A stretch of 42,293 nucleotides of DNA from a bacterium (GCA_028821265.1 JAPPGU010000006.1:1-42293), one strand, 5' to 3'. Positions 25,544-33,715 are shown, counted from the first letter of the stretch. The notes: generated by a model from the letters alone, not told the origin. Numbers and translations are program-made.

Positions 25544-26670
25544 ACGGGCCGATCCGCCGGGTGGTCCTGGTTCTCGGCGTCGTCTTCCTGGTTCTCGTGG
25601 TGGACCTCACCTACTGGCAGGCCATCGCCGCCGACCGGCTTCGCGAGAACCCGCGGAACCCGCGGGTGGAGCTGACCCGGTCGGGTCGGGAACGCGGCGA
25701 GATCCTCTCCGCGGACGCGGTGGTGCTGGCCAGATCGGTGCCCGATCCTCTCGATCCCGGCGCTTACCGGCGCGAGTACCTGTACGGGTCGGTATACGCG
25801 CACGTGGTCGGCTTCTCGTCGGCCCTGTTCGGGGACCGGGGCGTGGAAGCCGCCCACGCCTCGCTTCTCAGATCGCGCCGCGACCTGACCACCTCGGGGA
25901 TTATCAACGCGCTGCTCGGCGACGACCTGCGACCCCGATCGATCCAGCTCACGCTGTACCACGAACTTCAAGCGACCGCCGCCCGAGCCCTGGGTGATCG
26001 GCGCGGGGCGGTGGTGGCCCTGGATCCTGCCACCGGTCAGGTGCTGGCGATGGTCAGCTCGCCGTCGTTCAATCCCAATTCCCTGGTCGGGACGAACGCC
26101 GCGGTGGTTTGGGAAGCCCTGACCGAGAGCACCGACGGCCCCCTCGACAACCGCGCCATCGCAGGGTCATTGCCCGAACTGCTCACCTCTGAGGGAACGA
26201 TCACTCTCGACGAGATGGATCCGCTTTCGGCGCTTGGGATCGCCTCGCGCGTGGCCGCGGCCGGCCAAGACGGGCTGATGATGCGCCCGTACCTAACCGC
26301 TGGGGTGTTCGACGCCGATTCCAGTCAGGTCTCGCGAACGGATCCGGAACCCATGGCCGAAACCTTCGGCTACGAAGCAGCCCTGTCGCTCTACGGAGAG
26401 AGCAGCCCGGTGGCGGTCGGCGGCGCCTCGCAGGATCGGCCGCCGGAGGCTGTCGGCAACTCCGGAGTCACCGAGACCGGTGCGGGCGAGCCGGCCGGGT
26501 GGTTCTTCGGCGTCTGGCCCGCCACCCGTCCCACCATCGTGGTGGCGGTGGTCGTGTATTCCGACGGGCCCGGCGGGGGCGGGCCGAGCAGAGCGGCGGC
26601 GGCCTCCGTCGGTCGAGCAGTGCTGGCCGCCTGGATCGAAATGATCCCCACCAGCGTCCCAGACGGGTAG
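25540..26670 (+). CDS. Penicillin-binding-protein homologue lacking the catalytic motifs
   Basis: 376 aa; family members of the PbpA type have about 480-490. There is an N-terminal membrane anchor (VVLVLGVVFLVLVVDLTYWQ), a short dimerisation region ending HVVGFSSALFGDRGVE, and the start of a transpeptidase fold (GAVVALDPATGQVLAMVSSPSFNPN). Where an active enzyme has NRA...GSTFK, this reads NRAIAGSLPELL with no SxxK. The stretch up to the SxN motif is deleted. The text resumes at DPLSALGIASRVAAA...MMRPYL, and the KTGT site reads VTETGAGEPAGWFFG. The C-terminal strands (TIVVAVVVYSDG) remain. The frame is intact, so it looks like a maintained pseudo-enzyme, perhaps an activator of RodA, rather than a broken gene. 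Confidence 0.85.
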   Translation: MNGPIRRVVLVLGVVFLVLVVDLTYWQAIAADRLRENPRNPRVELTRSGRERGEILSADAVVLARSVPDPLDPGAYRREYLYGSVYAHVVGFSSALFGDRGVEAAHASLLRSRRDLTTSGIINALLGDDLRPRSIQLTLYHELQATAARALGDRRGAVVALDPATGQVLAMVSSPSFNPNSLVGTNAAVVWEALTESTDGPLDNRAIAGSLPELLTSEGTITLDEMDPLSALGIASRVAAAGQDGLMMRPYLTAGVFDADSSQVSRTDPEPMAETFGYEAALSLYGESSPVAVGGASQDRPPEAVGNSGVTETGAGEPAGWFFGVWPATRPTIVVAVVVYSDGPGGGGPSRAAAASVGRAVLAAWIEMIPTSVPDG

Positions 26671-26671
26671 C

Positions 26672-26823
26672 TCCAAGTGGTCAGTGGTCAGTGGTCAGTG
26701 GTCAGCGAATGTTGTGACCCAGGATGACACGGACAATTACCTCAAGGGCCACAGGGAACCTGCCTACCCCCAGATTGCCCACTGGCAACTGGCTACCGGC
26801 CACTGGCCCGTGGCCACTGACCA
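26672..26823. repeat. Heptamer-based repeat element, copy 1
   Basis: About 150 bp. It opens with four tandem AGTGGTC units (26676-26703) and closes with related units on the other strand (CACTGGC/CACTGAC), so its ends are inverted and could fold together. It aligns with 29996-30138: shared landmarks are TCCAAG-GGTCAGTGG, TGTTG, TGACAC-G-ACAA, GGGAAC-TG-CTAC and CCGGCCACTGG. It fills most of the 264-nt gap between the PBP and pknB genes. Confidence 0.75.
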
Positions 26824-26934
26824 GACCTCTCGACAAACAAACGCTAAGGGGCTCGCCCGTGGCAAACTACCTGGTATGAAAGTGGTCGGCCACCATCCGA
26901 GCCCCATGTGCGCGGTCTAGTGGTGCATTCCTGA

Positions 26935-29052
26935 ATGGTTACCCCGAACTCGCTGGGCCGTTACGAATTGACCGCGCAGATCGCGCGGGGCGGCATGTCG
27001 GATGTGTTCGAGGCTCGGGATCGTCTCCTCGACCGCAAGGTGGCCGTCAAGATCCTGCACGACCGGTTTGCGGAGACGGATACCTTCGTGGCCCGATTCC
27101 GCAAGGAAGCCCGGGCGGTCGCCAACCTGAGCCATCCCAACGTAGTGTCGGTCTACGACTGGGGCGAGGAGGACGGCACCTACTTCATGGTCATGGAGCT
27201 GGTGAGGGGGCGGTCCCTGCGCGACATCATCCAGGCCGAGGGCAAGCTGCTGCCGCGTCGAGCAACCGAGATAGCAGCCGAGATCGCCAAGGCGCTTGAC
27301 GCCGCTCACCGCAGCGGTGTCATCCACCGCGACATCAAGCCCGGCAACGTCCTCCTGACCACGGACGGCACCGTCAAGGTGACCGACTTCGGCGTGGCCC
27401 GGGCCCGCAACGCCTCCGAGGGACTGACCAAGGTGGGATCAGTCATCGGAACGGCCACCTACTTCAGCCCCGAACAGGCCAGTGGCGACCCGGCCGACGA
27501 GCGGTCGGACATCTACAGCCTGGGAGTGGTGCTCTACGAGATGCTGGTGGGGCGTCCCCCCTTCAGAGGGGAGAGCGCGGTGTCGGTGGCGTACCAGCAC
27601 GTCACCGCCGAAGTCGTTCCGCCGAGCCGGCTCAATACCGACGTGTCGCTAGAGCTCGAGAACGTGGTGATGCGGGCTCTCGACAAGGACCCTGATCGAC
27701 GCTACGAGACGGCCGCCGACATCCACCATGACCTTCTCGTGCTGCTACAGGGCCGGTCTTCGCACAGCGGTCAGGCCCCGGTCGCTCCTCCCGCCCGCGC
27801 CCAAACCGCTCAGGACCTGCCGCCTCCCCCGCCGCGGGACGACGATGCCTACCGCCGTATGCGGGGCCAGCCCCGCCAGCCCTCGCAGCTTCCCTTCATC
27901 CTCACCGCTGTTCTCCTGGCGGCCGGAGTGGTGCTCGGCGCATACCTCCTGCTCAACAGCCTCTCGAACGATCCGGCGCCGTCGACCACCGTGCCGGTCG
28001 TGACCATTGCTGTTCCCGACGTGACCGGCCAATCCGAGGAGGAGGCGCGCATCGTGCTCCAGGAGGCGGGATTCCTGGTCACGACGAGCAGGGAGTCCAG
28101 CGAGGCTCCGGAGGACTCGGTGATCCGGACCGAGCCGGCGGCCGGAACGGTCGCCGAGGAGGAGTCACCGGTCAATGTGGTCGTCTCCGACGGGCCGGCC
28201 CTGCTGCAGATTCCCACTGTGGTCGGCTCTACCAGGGAGCGCGCCATCGGGCAGCTCCGGGGTCAGGGCTTCGCCTTCACGGAGCGTACCGCCCGCCACG
28301 ACACGATAGGGGCGGGTTTGGTGATCAGCCAGGATCCGGCGGGCGAGGCCAGAGCCCCGGTCGGATCGGTGGTCGAACTGGTGATCTCGGCCGGTCCGCA
28401 GCCCATCGAAATGCCCCGGGTGATCGGACTGAGCCGCGATCGAGCGGAGGGAATGCTCGAAGGCCTTGGTCTGGAGGTCTCGACAACTCTGACTCGCAAC
28501 AACGACGTACCGCCCGGGGTGGTGGCCCGCCAGGACCCTGCTCCCGGGGCGGACGTGAACCCCGGATGGAGCGTTCAGTTGGTGATCTCCGAAGGTCCGG
28601 ACTTGTTCGTACTCGAGGAACTGGCCGGCCAACCGGTTGCCGATGTGATCATCCTTCTCGGGGAGGCCGGCATGCAGGTCCAGGTCATCGAGGAGCCCAG
28701 CCCGAGCCACGAGGTGGGCATGGTCATCCGCACCGATCCGCCGGGGGGGACGGAACTGCAGGTGGGCGACACGATCACCTTGTACGAGTCTACGGCACCG
28801 GATCTGGTGGTGGTTCCCGACCTCACCGGTGCCACCCCTGAGGAGGCGGAAGCCACCCTGGCCGGGCTGGGTCTGATACTTGAGGTTGCCGCCTCCAGGG
28901 CTGCGGTCGACACGCCCGAGTTGGAAGGGAGGATCGCCCGCCAGGCTCCGGGTCCGGGCGAGGAGTTCTCGCCAGGCGAGACGGTGCTGGTGGTGCTCGG
29001 CGACTACACTGCCCCGGTGGTGGACTCCGAGACCGAGAGTTCGGAATCGTAG
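26935..29052 (+). CDS. pknB: Serine/threonine protein kinase with five PASTA domains
   Basis: A 705-aa membrane receptor kinase. The kinase domain (10-275) has the glycine loop IARGGMSDVFEA, K39 in VAVKIL, HRDIKPGN with D133, DFG at 151 and GTATYFSPEQ. A proline-rich linker precedes one membrane helix at about 321-343 (FILTAVLLAAGVVLGAYLLL). Outside are five PASTA repeats (about 355-692) with VPDVTGQ, IPTVVGS, MPRVIGL, VLEELAG and VPDLTGA entries and DPAPG-type turns. PASTA domains sense muropeptides or lipid II and control division and peptidoglycan synthesis. Mycobacteria have four PASTA repeats; five is a little longer. pknA is absent from this cluster. Confidence 0.96.
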   Translation: MVTPNSLGRYELTAQIARGGMSDVFEARDRLLDRKVAVKILHDRFAETDTFVARFRKEARAVANLSHPNVVSVYDWGEEDGTYFMVMELVRGRSLRDIIQAEGKLLPRRATEIAAEIAKALDAAHRSGVIHRDIKPGNVLLTTDGTVKVTDFGVARARNASEGLTKVGSVIGTATYFSPEQASGDPADERSDIYSLGVVLYEMLVGRPPFRGESAVSVAYQHVTAEVVPPSRLNTDVSLELENVVMRALDKDPDRRYETAADIHHDLLVLLQGRSSHSGQAPVAPPARAQTAQDLPPPPPRDDDAYRRMRGQPRQPSQLPFILTAVLLAAGVVLGAYLLLNSLSNDPAPSTTVPVVTIAVPDVTGQSEEEARIVLQEAGFLVTTSRESSEAPEDSVIRTEPAAGTVAEEESPVNVVVSDGPALLQIPTVVGSTRERAIGQLRGQGFAFTERTARHDTIGAGLVISQDPAGEARAPVGSVVELVISAGPQPIEMPRVIGLSRDRAEGMLEGLGLEVSTTLTRNNDVPPGVVARQDPAPGADVNPGWSVQLVISEGPDLFVLEELAGQPVADVIILLGEAGMQVQVIEEPSPSHEVGMVIRTDPPGGTELQVGDTITLYESTAPDLVVVPDLTGATPEEAEATLAGLGLILEVAASRAAVDTPELEGRIARQAPGPGEEFSPGETVLVVLGDYTAPVVDSETESSES

Positions 29053-29057
29053 ACGGA

Positions 29058-29948
29058 TTGGGGGCTGCCGTGGCATCTGTCGAGGCCCGGAGCCAAGACG
29101 CTAAGGGGGCCGACGGACCGGCGGTGACGGTGCAGGACGCCGTGTTCCGCTACGGCTCCAAGACGGTCGTCGGGCGGTCCAGCGTCGACATCCCGGCCGG
29201 ATCGATCACGGCGCTTATCGGCCCCAACGGCGCAGGCAAGTCGACCCTGCTCAATGCCTTTGCCGGACTGGTCCAGCCGGCGTCGGGCAGCGTCACGGTG
29301 GGATCCAGGAACGGACGGACCTACCGCACTTCCTACGTGCTCCAGGAGACCAAGGTCAATCCTTCGCTACCGGTCACCGTCCGGGAGGTGGTCAGCATGG
29401 GCCGCTATGGGGGCCGCCGGCCGCTGCGCTTTCTTACCAAGGAGGATCGCCGGATGGTCGACGAGGCGATGGAGAGGACCAACATCACCCACCTCGCCAT
29501 GCGGCACCTCTCCCGGCTCTCGGGCGGGGAACGCCACCGGGTGCTACTGGCCCAAGGGCTGGCGCAGGACCACGACATCCTGCTGCTGGACGAGCCTGCC
29601 ACCGGCCTCGATGTGGTGTCCATCCAGGCGGTCCGGGACACCATCCGCTCGGAGAACGAACACGGATGCACGGTCATCGTCACCACTCACGACCTGACCG
29701 AGGCCTGGGATGCCCACTACGTGGTCCTCCTGGCAGGGCGCGTCGTTACCGCCGGGCCGCCCGCGGAGGTCCTGAGGGCGTCCCACATGACGGCCGCCTA
29801 CGGCTTGGGCCTGATGAACGTGGAGGGCACCCACCTGTTCCTCGATGATCCTCATCACGACGAGACGGACGGGCACCACTCCCACGAACGATCCATCCAC
29901 CTGGAGTCCGATCCGGTCGACCTTCACCACGACGAGCACAACCACTGA
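29058..29948 (+). CDS. Orphan metal-type ABC ATPase with His-rich C-terminal tail
   Basis: A 296-aa ATP-binding subunit of the AztA/ZnuC group: Walker A GPNGAGKST, the metal-importer segment LQETKVNPSLPVTVREVVSMGR, signature LSGGERHRV, Walker B ILLLDEPATGLD, switch TTHDLTEAW. The last 40 residues are rich in His and acid (DDPHHDETDGHHSHE, HHDEHNH), suggesting metal binding or sensing. It begins 5 nt after pknB (TTG 29058; GTG 29070 is an alternative), but no permease or binding protein follows; the next genes are trpG and crgA. The permease may be AztB at 16.2 kb or a gene elsewhere. In the conserved actinobacterial cluster no such gene lies here, so it is an insertion. Confidence 0.85.
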   Translation: MGAAVASVEARSQDAKGADGPAVTVQDAVFRYGSKTVVGRSSVDIPAGSITALIGPNGAGKSTLLNAFAGLVQPASGSVTVGSRNGRTYRTSYVLQETKVNPSLPVTVREVVSMGRYGGRRPLRFLTKEDRRMVDEAMERTNITHLAMRHLSRLSGGERHRVLLAQGLAQDHDILLLDEPATGLDVVSIQAVRDTIRSENEHGCTVIVTTHDLTEAWDAHYVVLLAGRVVTAGPPAEVLRASHMTAAYGLGLMNVEGTHLFLDDPHHDETDGHHSHERSIHLESDPVDLHHDEHNH

Positions 29949-29995
29949 GTGCGCCGCGGTCCGAGAACCGGGCCGCGGGCACTAGACGATTAGTT

Positions 29996-30138
29996 CCAAG
30001 GGGTCAGTGGTCAGTGAAGTGTTGCGGCGCGGGACTGACACGAACAACTCGACAGCCCTAGGGGCCGATGGGAACTTGACTACCGCCGAGTCGCTCACTG
30101 GCCGCTGGCGACCGGCCACTGGCCACTACAACTGGCAA
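29996..30138. repeat. Heptamer-based repeat element, copy 2
   Basis: It has the same layout and orientation as 26672-26823 (opening GGTCAGTGGTCAGTG, closing CCGGCCACTGGCCACT), with several shared inner blocks but diverged. It runs right up to the trpG stop codon. The two copies bracket pknB and the orphan ATPase. Confidence 0.7.
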
Positions 30139-30705
30139 CTAGGACCGGCCGGTCAGGAAGTTGTCGAGTAGGGCCATCCCCTCGTCGGTGAGCACGCTCT
30201 CCGGATGGAACTGCACGCCGTGGATGGGAAGCTCCCGGTGCCTGACTCCCTGGACGACATCGTCCTCGCTCCAGGCGCACGGCTCGAGCACGTCGGGCAA
30301 TTCGCTGGCCGCCAGCGAGTGGTATCTCGTAGCGACGAAGGGATTCCTCAGACCGGAGAAGACGTCCTTGCCGTCATGGCGGATCGAAGAGGTCTTGCCG
30401 TGCATGATCCGGGGGGCGAGGTCGATGGTGCCGCCGAATTTGGTGACGATGGCCTCATGGCCGAGGCAGACGCCGAGGATGGGCACCAGGCCGGCGAAGT
30501 GCCCGATGTACGACTCCGTATAGCCGGCGTTCTCGGGGCGTCCGGGTCCCGGTGAGATGACCAGCCGTTCCGGATCGAACCGGGCGGCGGCGGGCGCGTC
30601 CATCTCGTCATTGCGGATCACGGTCGGCTCGGCGCCGAGTTCGCCCAGGTACTGGACCAGGTTGAAGGTGAAGCTGTCGTAATTGTCCAGAACCAGCACT
30701 CGCAT
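30139..30705 (-). CDS. trpG: Anthranilate/aminodeoxychorismate synthase glutamine amidotransferase subunit
   Basis: A 188-aa class I glutamine amidotransferase that supplies ammonia for anthranilate or p-aminobenzoate. LVLDNYDSFTFNLVQYLGELG is the usual start; the catalytic triad is C80 in GVCLGHEAI with H167 and E169 in VQFHPES. SPGPGRPENAG is the oxyanion loop. Its place beside crgA and pknB matches the mycobacterial trpG/pabA gene; trpE is not nearby, so it may serve tryptophan, folate or both. Confidence 0.94.
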   Translation of the reverse strand: MRVLVLDNYDSFTFNLVQYLGELGAEPTVIRNDEMDAPAAARFDPERLVISPGPGRPENAGYTESYIGHFAGLVPILGVCLGHEAIVTKFGGTIDLAPRIMHGKTSSIRHDGKDVFSGLRNPFVATRYHSLAASELPDVLEPCAWSEDDVVQGVRHRELPIHGVQFHPESVLTDEGMALLDNFLTGRS

Positions 30706-30797
30706 CGCCCGCCAAGCCTACCGAACCGCCGCATGGAACTGCCGCCACCGCGACCCGGCCGGGCCTGCTCGTAACGGGCGGTGGTAGCCTGGTCTGC

Positions 30798-31046
30798 ATG
30801 CCGCAATCCAAGGGACGTCGTAAGTCCAAGACGGCGGGTCGTCCGACACCGCCCAAGAGCGCGGCGAGCCGCGGGAAGAAGGCCAAGGAATCATCGAAGC
30901 TCTACGTGGCCGTGATGTTCGGTCTCATGGGTCTCGGGGTCCTGCTGGTTGTGACCCGGTACGTGCTCGACACGCCTTCGTGGTTGTTGCTGGTCGGGCT
31001 CGCTGCCATGGGCGGCGGCTTCCTGATGACCACCAACTATCACTGA
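30798..31046 (+). CDS. crgA: Cell division protein CrgA
   Basis: An 82-aa protein with a basic N-terminal tail (SKGRRKSKTAGRP) and two membrane helices (LYVAVMFGLMGLGVLLVV and WLLLVGLAAMGGGFLM), then TTNYH. This is the CrgA pattern; CrgA recruits and stabilises divisome and PBP proteins at the septum. It diverges from trpG and ends the conserved cell-wall cluster. A hairpin follows directly. Confidence 0.9.
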   Translation: MPQSKGRRKSKTAGRPTPPKSAASRGKKAKESSKLYVAVMFGLMGLGVLLVVTRYVLDTPSWLLLVGLAAMGGGFLMTTNYH

Positions 31047-31075
31047 AGCCCGGGCTGCTCCGATCTTCCCGGGCT
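31047..31075 (+). terminator. Hairpin after crgA
   Basis: AGCCCGGG (31047-31054) and CCCGGGCT (31068-31075) form a perfect 8-bp stem with a 13-nt loop, beginning right after the stop codon. Confidence 0.6.
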
Positions 31076-31186
31076 CCCCTGTGCCGCGCCCGCCATCCCG
31101 CCACCGAGAGACGAGCGCCCGCGATACGTGGAATGCGCTCCTGGCCTGCCAGACCACTAGTTACAGCCCTGTAGTTCTCCCCGGAG

Positions 31187-31206
31187 TTATCCACAGCTGG
31201 GGATAA
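31187..31206. other. Pair of inverted DnaA-box-like sites
   Basis: TTATCCACAGCTGGGGATAA: TTATCCACA (31187-31195) is a perfect DnaA box on the plus strand, and TTATCCCCA (minus strand, 31206-31198) is one base off. They share a near-palindrome in the gap between convergent crgA and the small zinc-ribbon gene. Confidence 0.55.
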
Positions 31207-31242
31207 CCGGGGTGACTGGGTGAGCTGCCCGTCCAGGCGGGC

Positions 31243-31488
31243 TCAGGTGACCGGGACCTCGTCCATCTCCTCGCGGCAATGACGCGGCGGGTTCGAGGCG
31301 GTGGTGTTGGTGACCGTCATCGTCACCTCGGTGCCGCAGAGGCTGCACCGGAAACGCCGGCGGGTTTCCACCACGTCGTCTGGATCGACATCCGGTGGGG
31401 GATTGGCCACCGCCCGGATCACCGCCATCGAGGCGGTCCAGATGGCGGCCCCGATCGCCACAGCGATGATGATGTTGAGAAGCGTCAT
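31243..31488 (-). CDS. Small membrane-anchored protein with a Cys-rich ribbon
   Basis: 81 aa. One N-terminal membrane helix (LLNIIIAVAIGAAIWTASMAVI), a proline-acid linker, then FRCSLCGTEVTMTVTN and PPRHCREEM, which look like a single zinc ribbon (Cys-x2-Cys plus His-Cys). I do not recognise a named family. It has normal codon use for the region and follows the thiolase gene on the same strand after 72 nt. Confidence 0.65.
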   Translation of the reverse strand: MTLLNIIIAVAIGAAIWTASMAVIRAVANPPPDVDPDDVVETRRRFRCSLCGTEVTMTVTNTTASNPPRHCREEMDEVPVT

Positions 31489-31560
31489 CCGTCAGTGGCC
31501 GGTGGCGGTGGAGGTCTTGCCGGGGCTTGCGGTGCCATCCCGGGATTCTTCGGCAGCGTT

Positions 31561-32739
31561 CTACGCGGCCCGCTCGAGAATCATGGCGTTGGCCATGCCC
31601 CCACCCTCGCACATCGTCTGGAGTCCGTAGCGAGCCTGCCGGCGCTCCATCTCGTGGACCAGCGTCGCGGTCAGCTTGGCGCCCGTTCCACCCAGCGGGT
31701 GGCCCGTGGAGATCGCCCCGCCGTTCACGTTGGTCCGCTCCCATAGGGCGTCCGGGTCGGACCCGCCGTTCTCGGCCAGCCAGATCCCGACCACGGAGGC
31801 GAAGGCTTCGTTCACCTCGAACAGGTCGATGTCGTCGATGCTCAATCCGGCCCGCTCCAGGGCGCGGGCGGTGGCCGGGATCGGTCCGGTGAGCATGCTG
31901 ACCGGGTCCACGCCCGCCATTGCGAATTGCCGGAAGTAGACCTTGGGTTCCAGCCCGAGTGCAACGGCCTTGTCCTCCGACATGATCAGCACGGCCGCCG
32001 CGCCGTCCGAGATCTGGGATGAGTTGCCGGCGGTGACCACGCCGTCCGCTTTGAAAACCGGTGGAAGCCCGGCCAGGATCTCCGGGGACGTGTCCGGACG
32101 GATGCCCTCGTCGGTGGTCACCGTCTCTGTGGCGCCGTTCGCCCGGGTCTCGACCGGGACGATCTCGCGGGCGAACCGGCCTTCGTCCGTGGCCCTGGCG
32201 GCTCTCATGTGGGAGCGGTAGGCGATCCGGTCGAGGTGCTCCCGCGACAGGCCCCACTTCTCGGCGATGAGTTCGGCCGAGATCCCCTGGGGCACCAGGC
32301 TGTTGGCGTAACGTTCTTCCATGCGGGGCCCGAACGGCCGCCCGGGTCCTTGGTGGGCCGTGATCCCCATCGGCACCCGGCTCATCGACTCCACGCCGGC
32401 CGCGATGGCCACGTCGTAGGCGCCTGCCATCACTCCTTGAGCGGCGAAGTGGGAGGCCTGCTGCGCCGAGCCGCACTGGCGATCCACGGTCGTGCCCACC
32501 ACGTCCTCGGGGAAGCCGGCCGCCAGCGCCGCATTCCGGCCCACGTTGAAACTCTGCTCCCCGGTCTGCGTCACGCAGCCCATGATCACGTCATCCACCA
32601 GGGCCGGGTCGAGTTGGTTGCGCTCCACCAGGGCTCGCAACGGGATGGCGGCCAGGTCGACCGGGTGGTAACCCTGCAGGCGGCCGTTCCGCTTGCCGGT
32701 GGGTGTTCTCACTGCGTCGACGACGACTGCCCGGTGCAT
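31561..32739 (-). CDS. Thiolase / acetyl-CoA C-acyltransferase
   Basis: A 392-aa enzyme of full length. The nucleophilic C89 is in TTVDRQCGSAQQ, the His in GAISTGHPLGGTGAK, and the second Cys in QTMCEGGGMANAMILE. VNEAFA is also present. It either cleaves 3-ketoacyl-CoA in beta-oxidation or condenses acetyl-CoA units; the family signature does not decide. The glutaryl-CoA-type dehydrogenase 1 kb upstream supports degradation of acyl-CoA. Confidence 0.93.
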   Translation of the reverse strand: MHRAVVVDAVRTPTGKRNGRLQGYHPVDLAAIPLRALVERNQLDPALVDDVIMGCVTQTGEQSFNVGRNAALAAGFPEDVVGTTVDRQCGSAQQASHFAAQGVMAGAYDVAIAAGVESMSRVPMGITAHQGPGRPFGPRMEERYANSLVPQGISAELIAEKWGLSREHLDRIAYRSHMRAARATDEGRFAREIVPVETRANGATETVTTDEGIRPDTSPEILAGLPPVFKADGVVTAGNSSQISDGAAAVLIMSEDKAVALGLEPKVYFRQFAMAGVDPVSMLTGPIPATARALERAGLSIDDIDLFEVNEAFASVVGIWLAENGGSDPDALWERTNVNGGAISTGHPLGGTGAKLTATLVHEMERRQARYGLQTMCEGGGMANAMILERAA

Positions 32740-32792
32740 GCCTGTCTCCCCTCGTGTGCGGATGACCTCAGAGTCCCCAACCCGGCGACCGG

Positions 32793-32865
32793 TGGAGGTG
32801 ATCGGATTCGAACCGACGACCTCCTGGTTGCAAACCAGGTGCTCTGCCGACTGAGCTACACCCCC
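32793..32865 (-). tRNA. tRNA-Ala (anticodon TGC)
   Basis: 73 nt on the minus strand. Acceptor GGGGGTG pairs with CACCTCC, D-arm GCTC...GAGC, anticodon stem CCTGG/CCAGG around the loop TTTGCAA, T-arm GTCGG TTCGAAT CCGAT, discriminator A. CCA is not encoded. A -10-like TAGACT lies 10 nt upstream (32881-32876). Confidence 0.96.
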
Positions 32866-32890
32866 GGGATCCTGCAGTCTACTTGGACCA

Positions 32891-33715
32891 CTAACCCAGG
32901 ATGATCAGCGCGAGGGCGACGATCGCCACCCCGAACCCGGCACGCTGGATGCGGGTGGTGCGCTCTCCGGCGAAGAGGACCTGGAACAGGACCGTGACAC
33001 CGTAGGCCATCTGGAAGAACAGGCCGGCCACGGCCAGGTTGACCTGGGCGGCCAGCGTGAAGGTCGCGAGCCCGATCCCGCCCAGTATGCCCACCATGAC
33101 GGCTTGAGGAGTGGTGCCCCGGTGGGGCCAAGTCGCTTCCCTGCGGATGAGGATCAGCAGCAGGACGAATGCCACAGCGACCACCCTCCCCGGCACCACC
33201 GGCCAGGTCCCCGCGTCATCACTTGTCAAGCCCAGCAATGTGGCGGTGATGCCGAACAGGACACCTGAGGCCAGGCCGTGTTTCATGGCGATGAGATCCC
33301 ATTCCGCTCCAGGGTCCTTCATGCCGATCAGCCAGACACCGATAAGGCCCACCACCAGTCCCGAGCCGACCACCATCGAGGGGAGGCCCGACACGACGGT
33401 GTCCACCCCGATCGGGACCACCGCTCCCGTTACCGCGGCCACCGGCCCCACTATTCCCGTGCCCCTGGTGGTGTAGCCCCGGTAGAGCTGGATTAGACCC
33501 ATTCCGGAGGACACGCCGGAGCAGCCGCCGAGCACCAGGTCGGGAACGGTGGGGCTTCCGCCCCACCAGACCGCCAGGATCAGCGTCGACAGCAAGGTGA
33601 AAACGTAGATCGCGAGCACGGTGGCCAGAAGGCGCCCGCGCCGGCCCACGTTGGTTCCGATGTGATCGGCCAGCCCGATGGACAGTGGGGCGAGGAGGCC
33701 GATGAAGATGGTCAT
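32891..33715 (-). CDS. DMT-superfamily (EamA-like) transporter
   Basis: 274 aa with about ten hydrophobic helices in two similar halves, the layout of drug/metabolite transporters (for example SGMGLIQLYRGYTTRGTG in half 1 and NLAVAGLFFQMAYGVTVLFQVLFAGERTT in half 2, the usual end of EamA domain 2). Substrate unknown. It lies 21 nt downstream of the acyl-CoA dehydrogenase gene on the same strand, so the two are likely one operon. Confidence 0.8.
   Translation of the reverse strand: MTIFIGLLAPLSIGLADHIGTNVGRRGRLLATVLAIYVFTLLSTLILAVWWGGSPTVPDLVLGGCSGVSSGMGLIQLYRGYTTRGTGIVGPVAAVTGAVVPIGVDTVVSGLPSMVVGSGLVVGLIGVWLIGMKDPGAEWDLIAMKHGLASGVLFGITATLLGLTSDDAGTWPVVPGRVVAVAFVLLLILIRREATWPHRGTTPQAVMVGILGGIGLATFTLAAQVNLAVAGLFFQMAYGVTVLFQVLFAGERTTRIQRAGFGVAIVALALIILG

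Noticed and set aside
25540-26670. PBP gene as a frameshifted pseudogene
   Set aside because: Similarity before and after the missing motifs is in the same frame, and the gene keeps its overlap with rodA.
26676-26703. CRISPR or microsatellite reading of the AGTGGTC heptamers
   Set aside because: The unit is too short for CRISPR, and the heptamers are part of a larger element found again at 29996.
31187-31206. oriC
   Set aside because: There are only two DnaA-like sites, with no AT-rich unwinding region and no dnaA or dnaN beside it.
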